Shown piece after piece: positions 23,161 through 35,462 of a DNA stretch of 64,000 nucleotides. A program made the translations under genes and the position numbers. Within the stretch, counting starts at the first letter, position 1; each line of letters opens with the position of its first letter. The notes under the pieces are model-generated. The model saw nothing but the letters and a program-made list of their open reading frames with translations, was not told the origin of the DNA and searched no databases. This DNA is from Zeugodacus cucurbitae (Eukaryota > Arthropoda > Insecta > Diptera > Tephritidae), in contig NC_071668.1 of the NCBI RefSeq assembly GCF_028554725.1, positions 7,175,001 through 7,239,000 on the forward strand. Reading direction: 5' to 3'.

Positions 23161-25949
23161 TTTGAACACTAATTTGCAAAGAGTGAATTTAAAATTTTGA
23201 CATACAACTTTTCTAATACCGCTGCACCTCATATGGGTCTTCACTCTTCGTCTGTCTGCATTATTACTTTATGCTCCTCTTAAAATGTCACTTCCCTAAC
23301 CATAATTCACTGCGAATATCCTTCAAAGTAAACAACTTGTTGGTAATCAACATTTTATTATCGTTGGTCATAAAAAAATCGTAACAATTGTTGTTTGTGT
23401 TTGTGCATGAATGTCTCTAGCATAAGCTAACGAAGGCTGTCGCAATAAACATTTGTGGAGACACGTAAAACTGCATTTTTTTAACATTAAAAACACATAA
23501 ATACACGACAGCTTCGACTTTTATAAATGCAACAACAACGGCAAACACTTCTAAATAATCATAGACATCATGTGTCTGAGAGATTCTAATTGGTGATTGT
23601 GGTGTTGGTAGAGGTGGTGGTGGCAAAAGTCTAGGATAAGTGATAAAAATCATCATAAAAGTGGCGATTTGCGTTGAGGACGTTCATTGAAATCGCTTTA
23701 AGTGAATTAAAGGCAGAGCTGACTGGAATTATTTGATGGAGTCTCATATTTGATCACAGTCTAAGGTTTGAAAAATAAGGAGGAGTAGTTTTCTTGTTAG
23801 TTTTTGCGTATTTTGGAGGTTATGATGGGATCAACTTGGCATAAATTTTGATTTCTAACAGGTCTAAAAGATCGGGCATATAAAAATTCTGCAGACATTA
23901 GCAAATTACTTCAAATTACCCAAAAAGGCATTTACATTGCCAAGTCATTTCTACATTTCCGTATAAGCATTATCTTAAAAAGTGTTTCCTATCACGCCTA
24001 ATGGTTCGCTAAGCGGATTACATTTCTTCTAAAAGGGCAATAACCAATAAATTTGAAAGAAAACAATGAAGCATAGTGTGGTAAAGCTATTAATTCGACA
24101 AATATGGAGAGAACTACATTTATATAATAAAAAACTAAAAACAAAAATATTTTAAAAAGCTCCAATACACTTTGAAAATTGCTCATCATTTATGTTTAGT
24201 TCAGTTTACCAATAGAAGTCTATGAAGAGCAATTAGTCGTCGGAAATCGTTTCTTTCTGCACATTTATTCACATTTCTTCTTGGCAACACAACAAGCTTT
24301 TTTGTGATCTTTTCTTACATAGTCACTCTTATTCAAGCATGCTTTTGCGATTTATTAGCCCTCAGCCCACATTAATTTGGTGTCCAATTGTCAAACTGTG
24401 TTGCTTTGATTGTTTTTCGCTGATCATAACTGTTGTTTGTCATTACTTTTGGCGAGGTGATTAATCAACTTTCGGCATTTTGTGTAATCGAGATGATTCG
24501 ACAAGATTTGGTAATAGTTTCTGCTGAATGAGTGAGTTAGCATAATGAGAGTGAACTGAGAGAATATTAGTGGTTTTGCTCAATTTCTTATACGAGCCTT
24601 TTAAATGATATTTCATAATGAGAGAGTAAAGTAACATTGTCAGATATTGTTATTTGAAACTACGGAGAGAGTCATACTTAGAAATAATAATTTCTTCGAA
24701 GGCGTTACATTAGCTTTAGGTGTTGGAAAGTGATTGTATAGTAACAATTTTCTGAAGACATTGGGATCTTATAAGCGGGTATTTCTATATGGGAGGCTCC
24801 TATGAAGAACCACATGACACGCTTTTTCAACAGCTCTTATAATTTGAGAACACACCAAGCCAACCTTCAATTTACAAAATATTTTCGAAATATGTTTCAC
24901 TTTGCTTTGAAATCAGTGCTAAAGAATGTCTTAAAATACCTTCAATATCATGCTATTGAAAAGCAGTCAATCTAACATCCGCAAACCATTATAAGCTGTT
25001 ACTAAGAACGATTTACTTGAAATCCATTAAAACCAATTTAATTAACAAATGAGCTGACAAAGTGAGTAATCAACAACTTTGTAATGAATAAATATTTGCT
25101 TAATCCTTCCGAGCAACAAAGTCACACACAACAAGTGGTAGAATGACGAAAGACACGTTTTACAGAACACACCAATACTAACATAATTCATTTAAGCTAA
25201 CTAGCTGTCGGCCGCTGATGCTGGGTAAGAACAGTGAGGTAGCCAGCAATGTGTTGACAGTCAAGCAACAAATGACACTGGTAATGTTGTAGGCATACAG
25301 GAAATCTAATTTGCAGTATTAAGACAGAGTGTTGAATAAAGTAAAAGAATTGCAAAAAAATTAGCAAAGAAATTTTAAGCAAACCGTTCTTGGACCACTG
25401 TGTTGTTGCAAGCAGCTCTACCAGCGGCTGGGTGTGGGCTCTGCGTCGCTCTTAAATACCAGCTTGGCAAATGATGGGAATGCGCACCGGGAAATGCAAA
25501 TTATGTGCAGAGATAGAGTGGTGTATTCAACAAATAATTGTCGCCAGTTACTAGTGGGAAAGTCAAAGTGTTGGAGAAAAGTAGTAAGGGAGTGTTAAGT
25601 TCAGTTGCAGCCAAATATTATACATAAAATCTCGAGATGTGTTTATAAGAATCAATACGTGAAAATTCATGAAATATTGCAATTGATGTAAATATATCTT
25701 CATTAACATATTAATAGCTTAGTAGCACCCAGAGTGGTACATTCTTTTCAAATTAATTGCTTTAAGAAAAAAAAATATCAACAATATTACTCGACGAAAT
25801 TCTAAAAAAAAATGTAAAACTATTCTAAATGGTCTAAAACTAGTAAATTTGGAATGAATTACCTTGGAGCCAATTATTTTCAAAAAATTTCCAATCATTA
25901 AAAATATTCAAATTCCTCTTATTTTATAATTTTATATTTACTCGCGACA
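23161..25949. other. Noncoding stretch
   Basis: No supported gene and no clear mobile element. Moderately A+T-rich DNA with occasional CAACAACGG and GGTGGTGGTGG tracts (about 23,530-23,620). Confidence 0.45.
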
Positions 25950-28900
25950 TAATAAATATTTGGCAGCCCTGCTTAAGGTATTTGTAAATATATATGTAAG
26001 TATGCACACAATGACTGAATTGGTACAATATGAGAATTAGAACACTACACCTATTGTTGTTTCTCAATGACGAATGTAAATGCAAGGAGGAACCTGTAAT
26101 TGTTGCAGTTAGGAATTCGGCAGCTCAGGGAACATCGTCGTCGGTTTTTGTTGCATTTTTTTGCCCGTTTCAAGTAAATTCTATTTTGCTCTCATTTAAG
26201 TATTATTGTACTTGACATTGTTGCTGGCATTTTTTCGATTTTGTTGCTTTTCTAGCAAACATTTATTTAGCAGATGTCACACAATTGTTTTTGTTAATAA
26301 ATTCTTTGTGTAAATATGTTTGTATGTACATATGTAGATATGCTCGGGAACATTATGGAAATTGTTATTGTTTTCTGACCTACTAAATATTTTTGCTTAT
26401 GCATAAAATGGAATGTGTGCTGCGCTGATTGCATCCACTTGCTGTCTGTTGTCAGTTTATGTACGCCTGGTCGATCATAAATACCTTACAAATTAAAAAA
26501 TATGTATGAAAATAAAATAAAAATCAATCAAATCAAATTCAAGATATCACTGATAAAGAATTATTTTATAATTGCATATTATTAAATATTTTTGGTAACA
26601 TTTATTTTATTCTTTATCCTTAAGAAAAAAATTAAGCATAAATCTACAAATTTGTATTTGCTTATATTTTCTTTTATTTTATCTATATTTCATATATTTG
26701 GCAACCCTGTTTTTCTATTGCATTTTAATATGCAAGTAGCGATTTTTTTATTGTATTCATACTTAGGAACGGCGAGATATTTGAAACAAATTTGTTCTTG
26801 TCCTTGCCGAAGTACATAGTACAAATGACGTCACCTACGATCAACAGCAACCTACTGCTGTGATCATGCTCGCCTGGTAGTACAGTGTGACATAGAATAA
26901 AAGTTTTAATGTTAATTATATTACTTTTCCATTAAAAGGGTACATGTGAGACATAAACTATAACTATTGGCTGGCATATTACAATTTAAAATGAAATAAA
27001 TAAATGATGATGCCGCCTGCTGATGCCTGTTGACTATTTAATGTTTATGAGCGTTAGGTAGTTCTGTCATACCATACGATATTTTGTGTGTGATTTATTA
27101 CATAAATTAAATTAAAATATTAAAATTAAAATCTTTGTATTAAATAAGGACACATAAATAAAAAATAAATCAATTTAGGTGGATGTCCGTCTACTACGCA
27201 ATACAGAAGCGGTTATGGTATCAAAATATATTTATGTATATTTATTTATTGTACTTTAAATGTTTGGAAATTTTGCTAAATAAATCAAAATTGTATATTT
27301 AGTCACCCTGTAATAGCACAGTTCAGTTAAAATTTAACAAAACATAATTTTTCGTAGCACCCTGTATAAAGACATATCATTTGTTGTTGAAACAATATTA
27401 TTACTGCTGGGATGTTGTGTTTGTAGCCTACTATTTTTCATGATGAGTTGTTATTGGTTCCCTGTACAAATTTTTAATAAATAATTTAACATTTGGCAAC
27501 CCTTGTTTTTCAGCAAAGGAATGCAAGTAGCGGCTCAGTGTCTGTATATTTACTAAGAAACAACGAGATGATCGAAACGTGCTATTGTTGTTGTCCAACT
27601 TTAATTTCGTGGCTGCAGTCAACTGCTTGCTTGCCTGCTGAATTCAGTGTGTTTCTTTTTTTCAGTGTTTTTTTCTTGTGTGAAAAGTCGCATGTTTTGT
27701 GGTATGGTTGTGGATGAGTTTACGCTTATTACTACTTGGAGTGTCTTTTTTTATTTATTTAATTATCTTTACTTTTTATACAGATTATAAGGGCGCATGT
27801 CTTAAATCATAATTATTGGTTGGCTATTGCAAATCTAAAGGAAGACGTGTGGATACTACTGTTAGCTGGTGGCTGGAGTTTGTTTAATCTTTGCGAACGC
27901 CGGGTAATTTTGTAATGCTATTTTGATGTGATATTTTAAATTATTGTTAATTATTATTTTTACAGCATTATCAAGGAAGAGCAAACAAAAAAATGTAATT
28001 TCAATTTCATAAATAAATGGAAATTTTCTAATATAAAATAAAAATTAATGCTGACACTAGTTAAATGTCAATTATTATTAAATAATGCGGTTTGTAAGTA
28101 TGTTTTGTTTACTAAGGAACAAGGTGATTATATTTGTTAGTAGAATGCCGCAGGTCAATAGTGAAGCAAAGGGCGCTTACTTGCTGCCTGTTATCAATTA
28201 TGATCGCTTGGTACTTCAATGTACGGCAAAAATGTCAATTTTTCGTTGAATTTTGTTAGTATATAGTACAGGGATCAAGGCTATGATAATTTTATGTTCC
28301 TTCAGCTTTTCACTAAATCTACCCTACTTTACCCAACTTTAGTAGATGTGTTGTTGTTGTTCGCTGTAATAAAATAATTTATTTGACATTTGGCAACCCT
28401 TGGTCTTCACCAAAGGAATGCAGAGTTTGCGGTTCTTTGTCTGTATGTTTACATAGGGACAAAGCAAGATAATCGAAACGTACTGTTGTTGTTGCCCAAA
28501 TTTAATTTCGTGGGTTGCTTGCTGCCTTCTGAGCTGTTCTGGTGGCCTGGTAGATCAGCGACATTTTAGTAAAATGAAAAATTGCGTGTTTTGCGGTGTG
28601 ACTGTATGGGTGTGTACGTGTACGTTTGCTTTGATATCAATCATATGCATATCATATGATATCATAATCATATCATATGATGCATTTATTGTTTGGGCAG
28701 TGGATTTTTTTGCGGTTACTACTGTTTGGGACTGTCGTTGCTTTTTACTTTGCTTTGATATCAATCATATTCATATCATATGTTGTCATAATCATATCAT
28801 ATGATGCATTTGTTGGTTGAGTAGTGGATTATTTTAGCGTTTACTACTTGAAGTGATTTTGCTTTTTTATGTATTTAATTGTCTTTATTATTTATACAGA

Positions 28901-29710
28901 TTGGAACAGATTTGTAATACATTTACTGTTTTTATTGGATTACTGATAATGTTAATTAATATTATTACTGAATTAATAAATAAGGCTTTTGAGCGAAAAA
29001 AATTATTTAAATTTAATAAAATATATTTTGTAATAATAAATAAAAATTAATGATGACTTATTTAACTCGTGTCAATCATTGTTGTTTACTAAGGAACAAG
29101 GTTATATTTGAAATTATATTTGTTAGTAGCATGCTGCAGATCAATATTGAAGCAAAGAGCGCTTCTTTGCTACTACTTACTGCCTGCTGTCTGGTACTAC
29201 AGTGCGCTGCACACATGTCCATTTTTCGTTGAATTTTGTTGATGTTGTTCATATGCAATACAGGGATCAAGCTATGATATATTTATTGTCCTTAAACTTT
29301 TTAAAGAAAATGTAAAATTAGTTTAGTTAATATAATAATGTGTACCACCCTGTTTTATGACATATTTATTTTATATTTGTTGTTGACATTTGGCAACCCT
29401 TATTTCTCACCAAAGGAATGCAGGGTTAGCGGTGCTGTGTCTGTATGTTTACCTAGGGACAAATCGAGATAATCGAAACATAATGTTGTTGTTGCCCAAA
29501 TTTAATTTCGTGGGTTGCTTGCTGCCTTCTGCTGTTCTGGTGGCCTGGTAGATCAGCGACATTTTAGTAAAATGAAAAATTCGGTGTTTGTGGTGTGACT
29601 GTATGGGTGTGTACGTGTACGTTTGCTTTGATATCAATTATATGCATGTCATATGATATCATAATCATATCATATGATGCATTTATTGCTTAGGATATGA
29701 ATTTTTTTGC
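25950..29710 (+). repeat. Degenerate tandem duplication of 0.74-1.0-kb units
   Basis: A shared anchor, TTTGGCARCCCT followed by GGAATGCAAGTAGCGG-like text, recurs at about 25,962, 26,700, 27,495, 28,392 and 29,392. The intervals are about 738, 795, 897 and 1,000 bp. The last two units are very similar: both contain GATAATCGAAAC, GCCCAAATTTAATTTCGTGG, GATCAGCGACATTTTAG and GTGTGTACGTGTACGTTTGC. Units become more diverged toward the left. Other shared blocks include GAAGCAAAG-GCGCTT and TACAGGGATCAAG. No long conserved reading frame was found. Unit function is unknown. Confidence 0.75.
28625..28810 (+). repeat. 124-bp internal duplication with ATCATATGAT palindromes
   Basis: TTGCTTTGATATCAATCATA recurs 124 bp apart (about 28,626 and 28,750). 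Each copy leads into a run of nested palindromes (ATCATATGAT, GATATC, ATGCAT) over about 55 bp. A further copy lies at 29,630-29,690 in the last tandem unit. The runs could form hairpins or cruciforms. Confidence 0.75.
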
Positions 29711-31654
29711 GTTTAATACTGTTTTCATAATAAATATTTATTGGAATCATAAATTCTGTTTATAGCCAAAAATTAAATTTAAGCAAATTATCAGCATTTC
29801 ATTAAATTTTTGTTTTATTTATTTAATTTACTTTAAATTGATGATTTATATATTTTTTAAAACCTTAAATGCTACTTTATTATATTTGCTTTTGTAATAT
29901 TTTTGTTAGCAGAATGTAAAAATGACAACAACAACAACATTTTATATTTATAAAAATTGTTTATTTAGTTTATTTTAAATTCATTTTACAACAGGTGTTT
30001 GTTATAGAATTATTTTTTAAGTTAATATAATACAAGTATTTTTATAAAATTTGATTTATATTAAACAGATTAGAGAATCTTTGATTTCTTTCGTTTAACG
30101 TCTGGCTCTTTTACTTAAAACCACAGAATAAAGTTCTCAGTAATACTAGGTGTCTTTAGGTGAAATTTTGCCATAATTTTAACAAAGGGCTCCATCTGCA
30201 TGTCATCATATACTCAGCAACAACCTGGCATTGAAGAGCTCGAGACGCGCCGTCGAGGTTTAAGGCTCATTGGAAATAGTATGTAGTCTTCATATAATCG
30301 CTGATACCAGCGAAGTTTTTTGCTGTAGCAGGTGTCAAGTAGATACTATTGCCTTCCAGATTTTTGAGTAGCGCTAGTATGTGGGATAAACAACTTCAAA
30401 ATAAAGTTGGAAAGAGAGGAAAGAGGAAGATGACTTCTAGATATTCACAGAGATTGTCGTTTCTATGCCTGTACCGGGAAAAGGCAGGCTGTTGACTCAG
30501 CGATTATCTCCAACGATTTAGTTATACGTTCATGTGGGTAGAAATACTGCATCGGTGGTGGCTGTGTAGTCAAATTGGTTTATCTGAAAGAAATAAAAAG
30601 AAAATCCTATCTTTATTTTGGTCTCTTGAAAACTTAGGATTCCAAATATTCAACAGACGTATGTATGTATCTAAAAATATGTATATGTTATAAAATATTA
30701 AATAAACAAGTTATAATCAGCACTGGTTAGAATATCTTCCGAAACTCTGTTAATCTCATCATCCTAATTTTTTGACATTCAATATATTATATGTATAACC
30801 TTATATGCATCTATCTCGTTTAGTTTTAGTTGTTTCGAGCAAAAAAACTATTATACTCTGTGCAACGTGTTACGACTGCATAAAAATAAGATGACAGTAA
30901 AACCACTGATAGTCATGAGACAGGAGAGAGTTTCAAGTTTAAGCTTGCAATTATTAGATACTTGACTTTATAGAGTAATAAGAAGTTCTTCTCAAAAACG
31001 AAATGGCGGAAAGTAGAGCTTCTCTTCTCACTATGCCCCTTTTCTAACAGTACGTTGACAAATGTTTGTATAGATAAACATCGCTGCTACCGGTTGACTG
31101 TGCTTCAGCAGAGAACTTGCCACTTGGTATCACTTGTCCAGTTGTCCAGCTTCGCTGCATCCGTTGTCGTTAACTGTCAATGACTGCTATGATTCTAATG
31201 AGTTTGATGACTGCTTGCTCTACAACTTTTTTTTTAGATTTAGTATACAGTTATGGAAAACACGAAAAAAGCAGGCAAGTCAAAAAAAAAAAACATTTAC
31301 ATTCAACGAAAAGTAGTTTCAAGAAATCTCAACAGCAATTGAGAAGTGTCAACGGAATGGCAAACAGTCGCATGTTTGGCTAATAAACACTACAAAACGA
31401 ATACTTAACTCATTCAACTGGTATGAGTGTAGCTACTCAGCTTGTATTTGCTACTTAGAATTTGCAATGACAAAGTATTTGATAATGTTGCAGCTTGTGT
31501 GCAAGATTGTTGGGACTTGTTGCTAATTTTATTGCTAGTGTAATGGAGAAAAGTGGTGATTTGCGTTTCTTTATAATTTTCAAATTGTATATGTAAGTAG
31601 ATTCGATTGTTATTTATAATAATATTTTAGTGAATTAGATAACTAAAATTATTT
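29711..31654. other. Noncoding stretch with a fragment of the hairpin repeat
   Basis: Very A+T-rich to 30,060, then a more balanced segment at 30,070-30,560 with no recognisable gene. Nothing is supported except the repeat fragment listed separately. A short frame starting at 31,253 after an acceptor-like ATACAG was considered and not accepted. Confidence 0.4.
30725..30866 (-). mobile_element. Degenerate third copy (head only) of the hairpin repeat
   Basis: On the minus strand, GTTGCACAGAGTATAATAG starting at 30,863 matches the head of copy 1. Going on leftward, AAACTAAACGAG and GGTTATACATATA match the copy 2 sequence AAACTAAACGAG and GGTTATATATA, and TTAGGATGA-GAGT matches the region around TGATCAGGATGA. 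Only about 140 bp is recognisable, in opposite orientation to copies 1 and 2. Confidence 0.65.
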
Positions 31655-31865
31655 TATGTTAAGTTAAGTTATGCTTAGTTAAGTTAAGTTAAGTTGATTT
31701 AAGTTAAGTTAAGTTATGCTAAGTTATGTTAAGTTAAGTTAAGTTGGGTTAAGTTAAATTAAGTTTAATTTGAAACTGTAGAAATTCATAGTTAAGTTCA
31801 TTAAAGTTAAGTTAAGTACAGTTAAGTTAAGTTAACTTAAGTAAGTTGAGTTATTTTAAGTTTCA
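31655..31865 (+). repeat. Degenerate (AAGTT)n microsatellite
   Basis: Pentamers of AAGTT with variants AAGTTATGCT, AAGTTGGGTT and AAGTTGATTT fill most of the segment. Interruptions show it is old. Confidence 0.85.
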
Positions 31866-32311
31866 TTGAAAATTGTTCAAATTAATGCTTTAAATATGAA
31901 GAGTAGACTAAACCAGCTCCCTAAGTAAAATGAAGCATGTGTAAATTAAGTTTAACTAAGGAAAGTTAAAGGTATACTGCAAAAACAGTGCCACAAGTTC
32001 GTCAATATTCCTTCAATATTCTCTATTAAGCGCTCTTAGCTTGAAAATGGTAAGAGACACGTTTGAAATAGACGAGTTTTTGCAGTCTCTTTTTGAGCTT
32101 CGTAAAATAGACATAAATCTAGATCGTATGACTATATGGTGACGCAAAAAAAGCGACATGTTTACATGATCAACACGTTCAAATTAACTGATAGCAATGA
32201 AAGTCCGAAGAGGATAACTCAATTGAAATAGAAATTAAGGGTTCAATAAAACCGTTATGGCAGGTTGCACGAAATGTTGCAGACACACGTACAGTACAAT
32301 GCTAGATAAGC
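31866..32311. other. Noncoding stretch
   Basis: A+T-rich DNA between the AAGTT tract and a GC-richer block. No gene, repeat or structured element was recognised. Confidence 0.4.
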
Positions 32312-33067
32312 ATGAGCTGCAACTTGTTGATGGCAATTTGTGGCAGCAATAAAAACTTCCTTCAAAGCCAAATACATTGCTGCAACAATGACAACTTGCA
32401 ACATTCTATGCATTATTTTCTAGCAACAACAACAAACAACATATCGCTTACCATTTTGGCTAGCGACAAACACAGAAGTGAGGCAATCGTCACGCTGAAA
32501 TCAGTCTGTCATTGGTTGGTGGAACGATTAGAATGCTTACACCAGTCGCATAGCCAACAACTGCTTAAGCAGTCTACAGCGAGCAATCTTGGTACATTAT
32601 TGGCAGCAGCGCCGCTAATTTATGGGCAAAAGCACTTAGAAGTCAATTACAAATTAGCCAGCGAACGTGTAGTCAGTCCGCGGTGGCAACAGCGTAACGT
32701 AACCAAGCAGCGGCGATTGGCTAAAGCGTTCGCCAACAGCCAGCTGGCAATAACGGTAAGCGCGCTAATTAGTATGAAATCATCCACACTTGGCACTTAC
32801 ACCACAACAGAGTGGTGTAGTTATTTATGCAACATGTGGCATGCTACATTTCTCCGGTATTTTACAGGCATTTCATCAGCATCAGCATGCTACACATTGC
32901 TTGGCTGTATGCATCGGGGACCACATTCACCAGCAATCATATTTGTTCCGTGGCATTGTCATTTGTGGCAAAACAGATTTGTTGCATGCCTTAAAAAACG
33001 AAAGCAATTTGTTGCTGCTTATCAGCGCGCGGCGCGCAATAAAATGCTAGATGAAAATACTAGCTGA
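32312..33067 (+). other. 251-codon open frame of unknown status
   Basis: An uninterrupted ATG-to-stop frame of 251 codons lies in a block that is GC-richer than its flanks. It has no signal peptide, transmembrane pattern or domain that I recognise; it is rich in Ser, Leu, Cys, His and Gln, partly from CAGCAG/CAACAA tracts. A second frame (32,790-33,050, 86 codons) is open over its 3' third, which argues for low stop density rather than selection. It could be a taxon-restricted gene, but is more likely fortuitous. Confidence 0.15.
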
Positions 33068-33599
33068 GTAGATGAGTGATTCATGCATAGAAGGAATGCG
33101 GGCAGTCCATGCCGCAATTAGGTATGCTACAAGCGAACTACATGCATGTATTTGCATGCTTTCTGTTAAGTACATGGGCCAAGTACTTCGTAGGTCCATC
33201 GCGTTTGCGGAAGTACAAGCGTTTAGTTGTAAATAATATTCGCAATTACCAATTAGGATTATGTGGCTTATGCAGTGTTGCATTTGGTAATTTCATTTAG
33301 CACTTGTACTATTTATGGGCAAATATGGTGGCTTATTTAAGGCGTCGGCTTATGGAGCGCTGTGTTGCAAGATGCACAGATTGCGATTGTGTTACATATG
33401 TGGCATATTTTCTGAGAAAAACTGATGAAGGGCCGCTGGAGCTTAATGAACTAGAAGATGTAGCCGTCTGCATATTAATTTTTCGCCATTGTGTGCATTC
33501 TCTTGAGGAGATGGTGAATTGAACTAATAGTAAGGTATTAAAATATTTATTTTCCTTATATTTTCTATTCTTCTGATTAGCTCTCTATTCAATAAATCT
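33068..33599. other. Noncoding stretch before an RTE insertion
   Basis: The GC-richer block continues to about 33,500 with short open frames of no recognised function. It ends at the target-site duplication of the truncated RTE copy. Confidence 0.35.
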
Positions 33600-33610
33600 A
33601 ATAGATTACT
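33600..33610 (+). repeat. Left target-site duplication of truncated RTE copy
   Basis: AATAGATTACT is repeated exactly at 34,310-34,320 on the other side of the insertion. Confidence 0.85.
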
Positions 33611-34309
33611 TTCTCCTGTCATCAAACAAACAGTCAGCGTATTCGCGTCTTGGCTCCCACGCCACTGTTGACAGTCATAACTTTGAAGTTGTAGATAATT
33701 TCGTCTACCTGAGAACCAGCATTAACAGCAATAACAATGTCAGCCTGGAAATCCAACGCAGAATCACTCTTGCCAACAGGTGCTACTATGGACTAAGTAG
33801 GCAATTGAAAAGTAAAGTCCTCTCTCGACGAACAAAAACCAAACTCTACAAGTCCCGTCCTACTTTACGGTGCAGAAGCGTGGACGATGTCAACATCCGA
33901 TGAGACGGCACTAGGAGTTTTCGAGAGTAAGGTTTTGCGGAAGATTTATGGTCCCTTAAACATTGGCAACGGCGAATACCGCACAAGATGGCATGATGAG
34001 CTGTATGTGTTATTCGACGACATAGACATAGTCCAGCGAATAAAAAAACAGCGGCTACGCTGGCTAGGTCATGTTGTTCGAATGGATGAAAGTGCTCCAG
34101 CTCTGAAAGTATTCGATGCAGTACCCGCTGGTGGAAGCCGAGGAAGAGAGAGACCTCCACTCCGATGGAAGGACTAGGTGGAGAGGGACCTGGCTTCGCT
34201 TGGTATAACCAATTGGCGCCAAACTGCCAGAAGGAGGGATACGTGGCGCGCTGTTTTGGACTCGGCTATAACCGAATAAGCGGTGTCTACGCCAGTCAAG
34301 AAGAAGAAG
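33611..34309 (+). mobile_element. 5'-truncated RTE-type non-LTR copy
   Basis: The segment aligns to 53,502-54,190 of the longer element at about 90% or better by eye, starting at CTCCTGTCATCAAACAAACA. It covers the end of the reverse transcriptase domain, the C-terminal tail and the 3' end, finishing in an AAGAAGAAG tail. Being flanked by an 11-bp duplication, it is a classic truncated target-primed insertion. An 11-bp deletion after CTCTACAAG (about 33,852) shifts the frame, and TAG ends the tail frame at 34,175-34,177. It keeps ACA (Thr) where the longer element has a TGA. Confidence 0.92.
33887..34177 (+). pseudogene. C-terminal fragment of RTE ORF2
   Basis: The readable stretch contains [48 protein letters not shown] and PALKVFDAVPAGG. 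The RLRWLGHV-RMD segment is typical of the region after the reverse transcriptase in many RTE-like proteins. It has no enzymatic domain of its own and no promoter, so it is a dead fragment. It is useful as a reference for the stops in the longer copy. Confidence 0.9.
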
Positions 34310-34320
34310 AATAGATTACT
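34310..34320 (+). repeat. Right target-site duplication of truncated RTE copy
   Basis: Exact repeat of 33,600-33,610, directly after the GAA-rich tail. Confidence 0.85.
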
Positions 34321-35462
34321 AAGTAAATTGCTCATTTGAAGCATACATTTAGGAATGTAAATGCGAATTTTTCATTCATTATATACCCAATTGAATGGAT
34401 CAGGTGTATATTTAAGCGCTAAGGTCGAGAATGAAAGTGGAATGAAATTCAAAGACGTGAATTTCGACTTGTACTATTAGCCATGATCTGAACATATTTG
34501 AATGTCTCCTTGTTAGATAATATTACCCATGTCCGCTTTTAGCATATGGTGGTCTTTGATAATTTCCACTACTGTCAGGATAGTTTTACATAAGATTTGT
34601 CATACAAACGGTAGTTATAGAGGGTTAGACAGTGTGCTACTCCCAAGTGTCTGTAAAGAATACTAATGTTAAAGCGATATTCGGAATCAATTCATTCTGA
34701 ACTCAACTACCGACACCTTGTTTGCTACTTAATATATTCTAATTTACATAGAGCTTATAGTAAATATAAATAATTTCGTTGCGTGCAACATCTAATTTTG
34801 AATATCCGAAAAAAAAAAAATTTTGAACAGCCGAAAGCAATAAAGAAACCACAAATAGATAGTTAGAGATAAAACGGAAACAGCTTGATGGCAGCAAGAT
34901 ACAAAAGAACAAAATGAGACGCGCATGTGAAATGCTCATAAAATCAGCCTCTATAGCGCTAAGCAGCAGGCTGATGGCGACTAACTGTGTTCGCGTTATC
35001 GCAGCTTGTATCTGAAGTGAAGCTATAGGCGTTTTTGCCGGTTCAGTGCGCTTATTTGAATAGCTTTTAGAAGAATAAAATTAATACTATAAGCATAGAG
35101 TAGAGAAAAAGAAACGAAAGCATATTGAGATCGAACGATCGATTATGAGTGAATGGCTTATAAATTTGCTATTTATTTGCTTATTCTTTCATACTTAGCA
35201 GCTCAACATCAAGCGGAGACGTCTTACATCACTTGTTGCAATCTGCGCTCAACATTTCTGCTGTTCTTGGCGAAATTCAAGTTTCAGCTTGAAAATGCAG
35301 TGGCATAGTTTGCTTTAAAACGAATGTGATTTCTGCATCAGCAAGCGATTGTGGCACAAAAGTGGGTGGTTGGTGATCAGTAAGCAGATAATATCTATAA
35401 CGATCACTGAATTCTTCATGTGTTGAAATGCAACTCTGTTTTGAATTGTGGTGTTCCATTTT
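34321..35462. other. Noncoding stretch
   Basis: No supported gene or repeat. A+T-rich with isolated GC-richer segments near 34,950-35,030. Confidence 0.4.

Noticed and set aside
31253..31342. Short lysine-rich frame after an acceptor-like ATACAG
   Set aside because: Only 29 codons, driven by a poly-A run, with no good donor in phase; not enough to call an exon.
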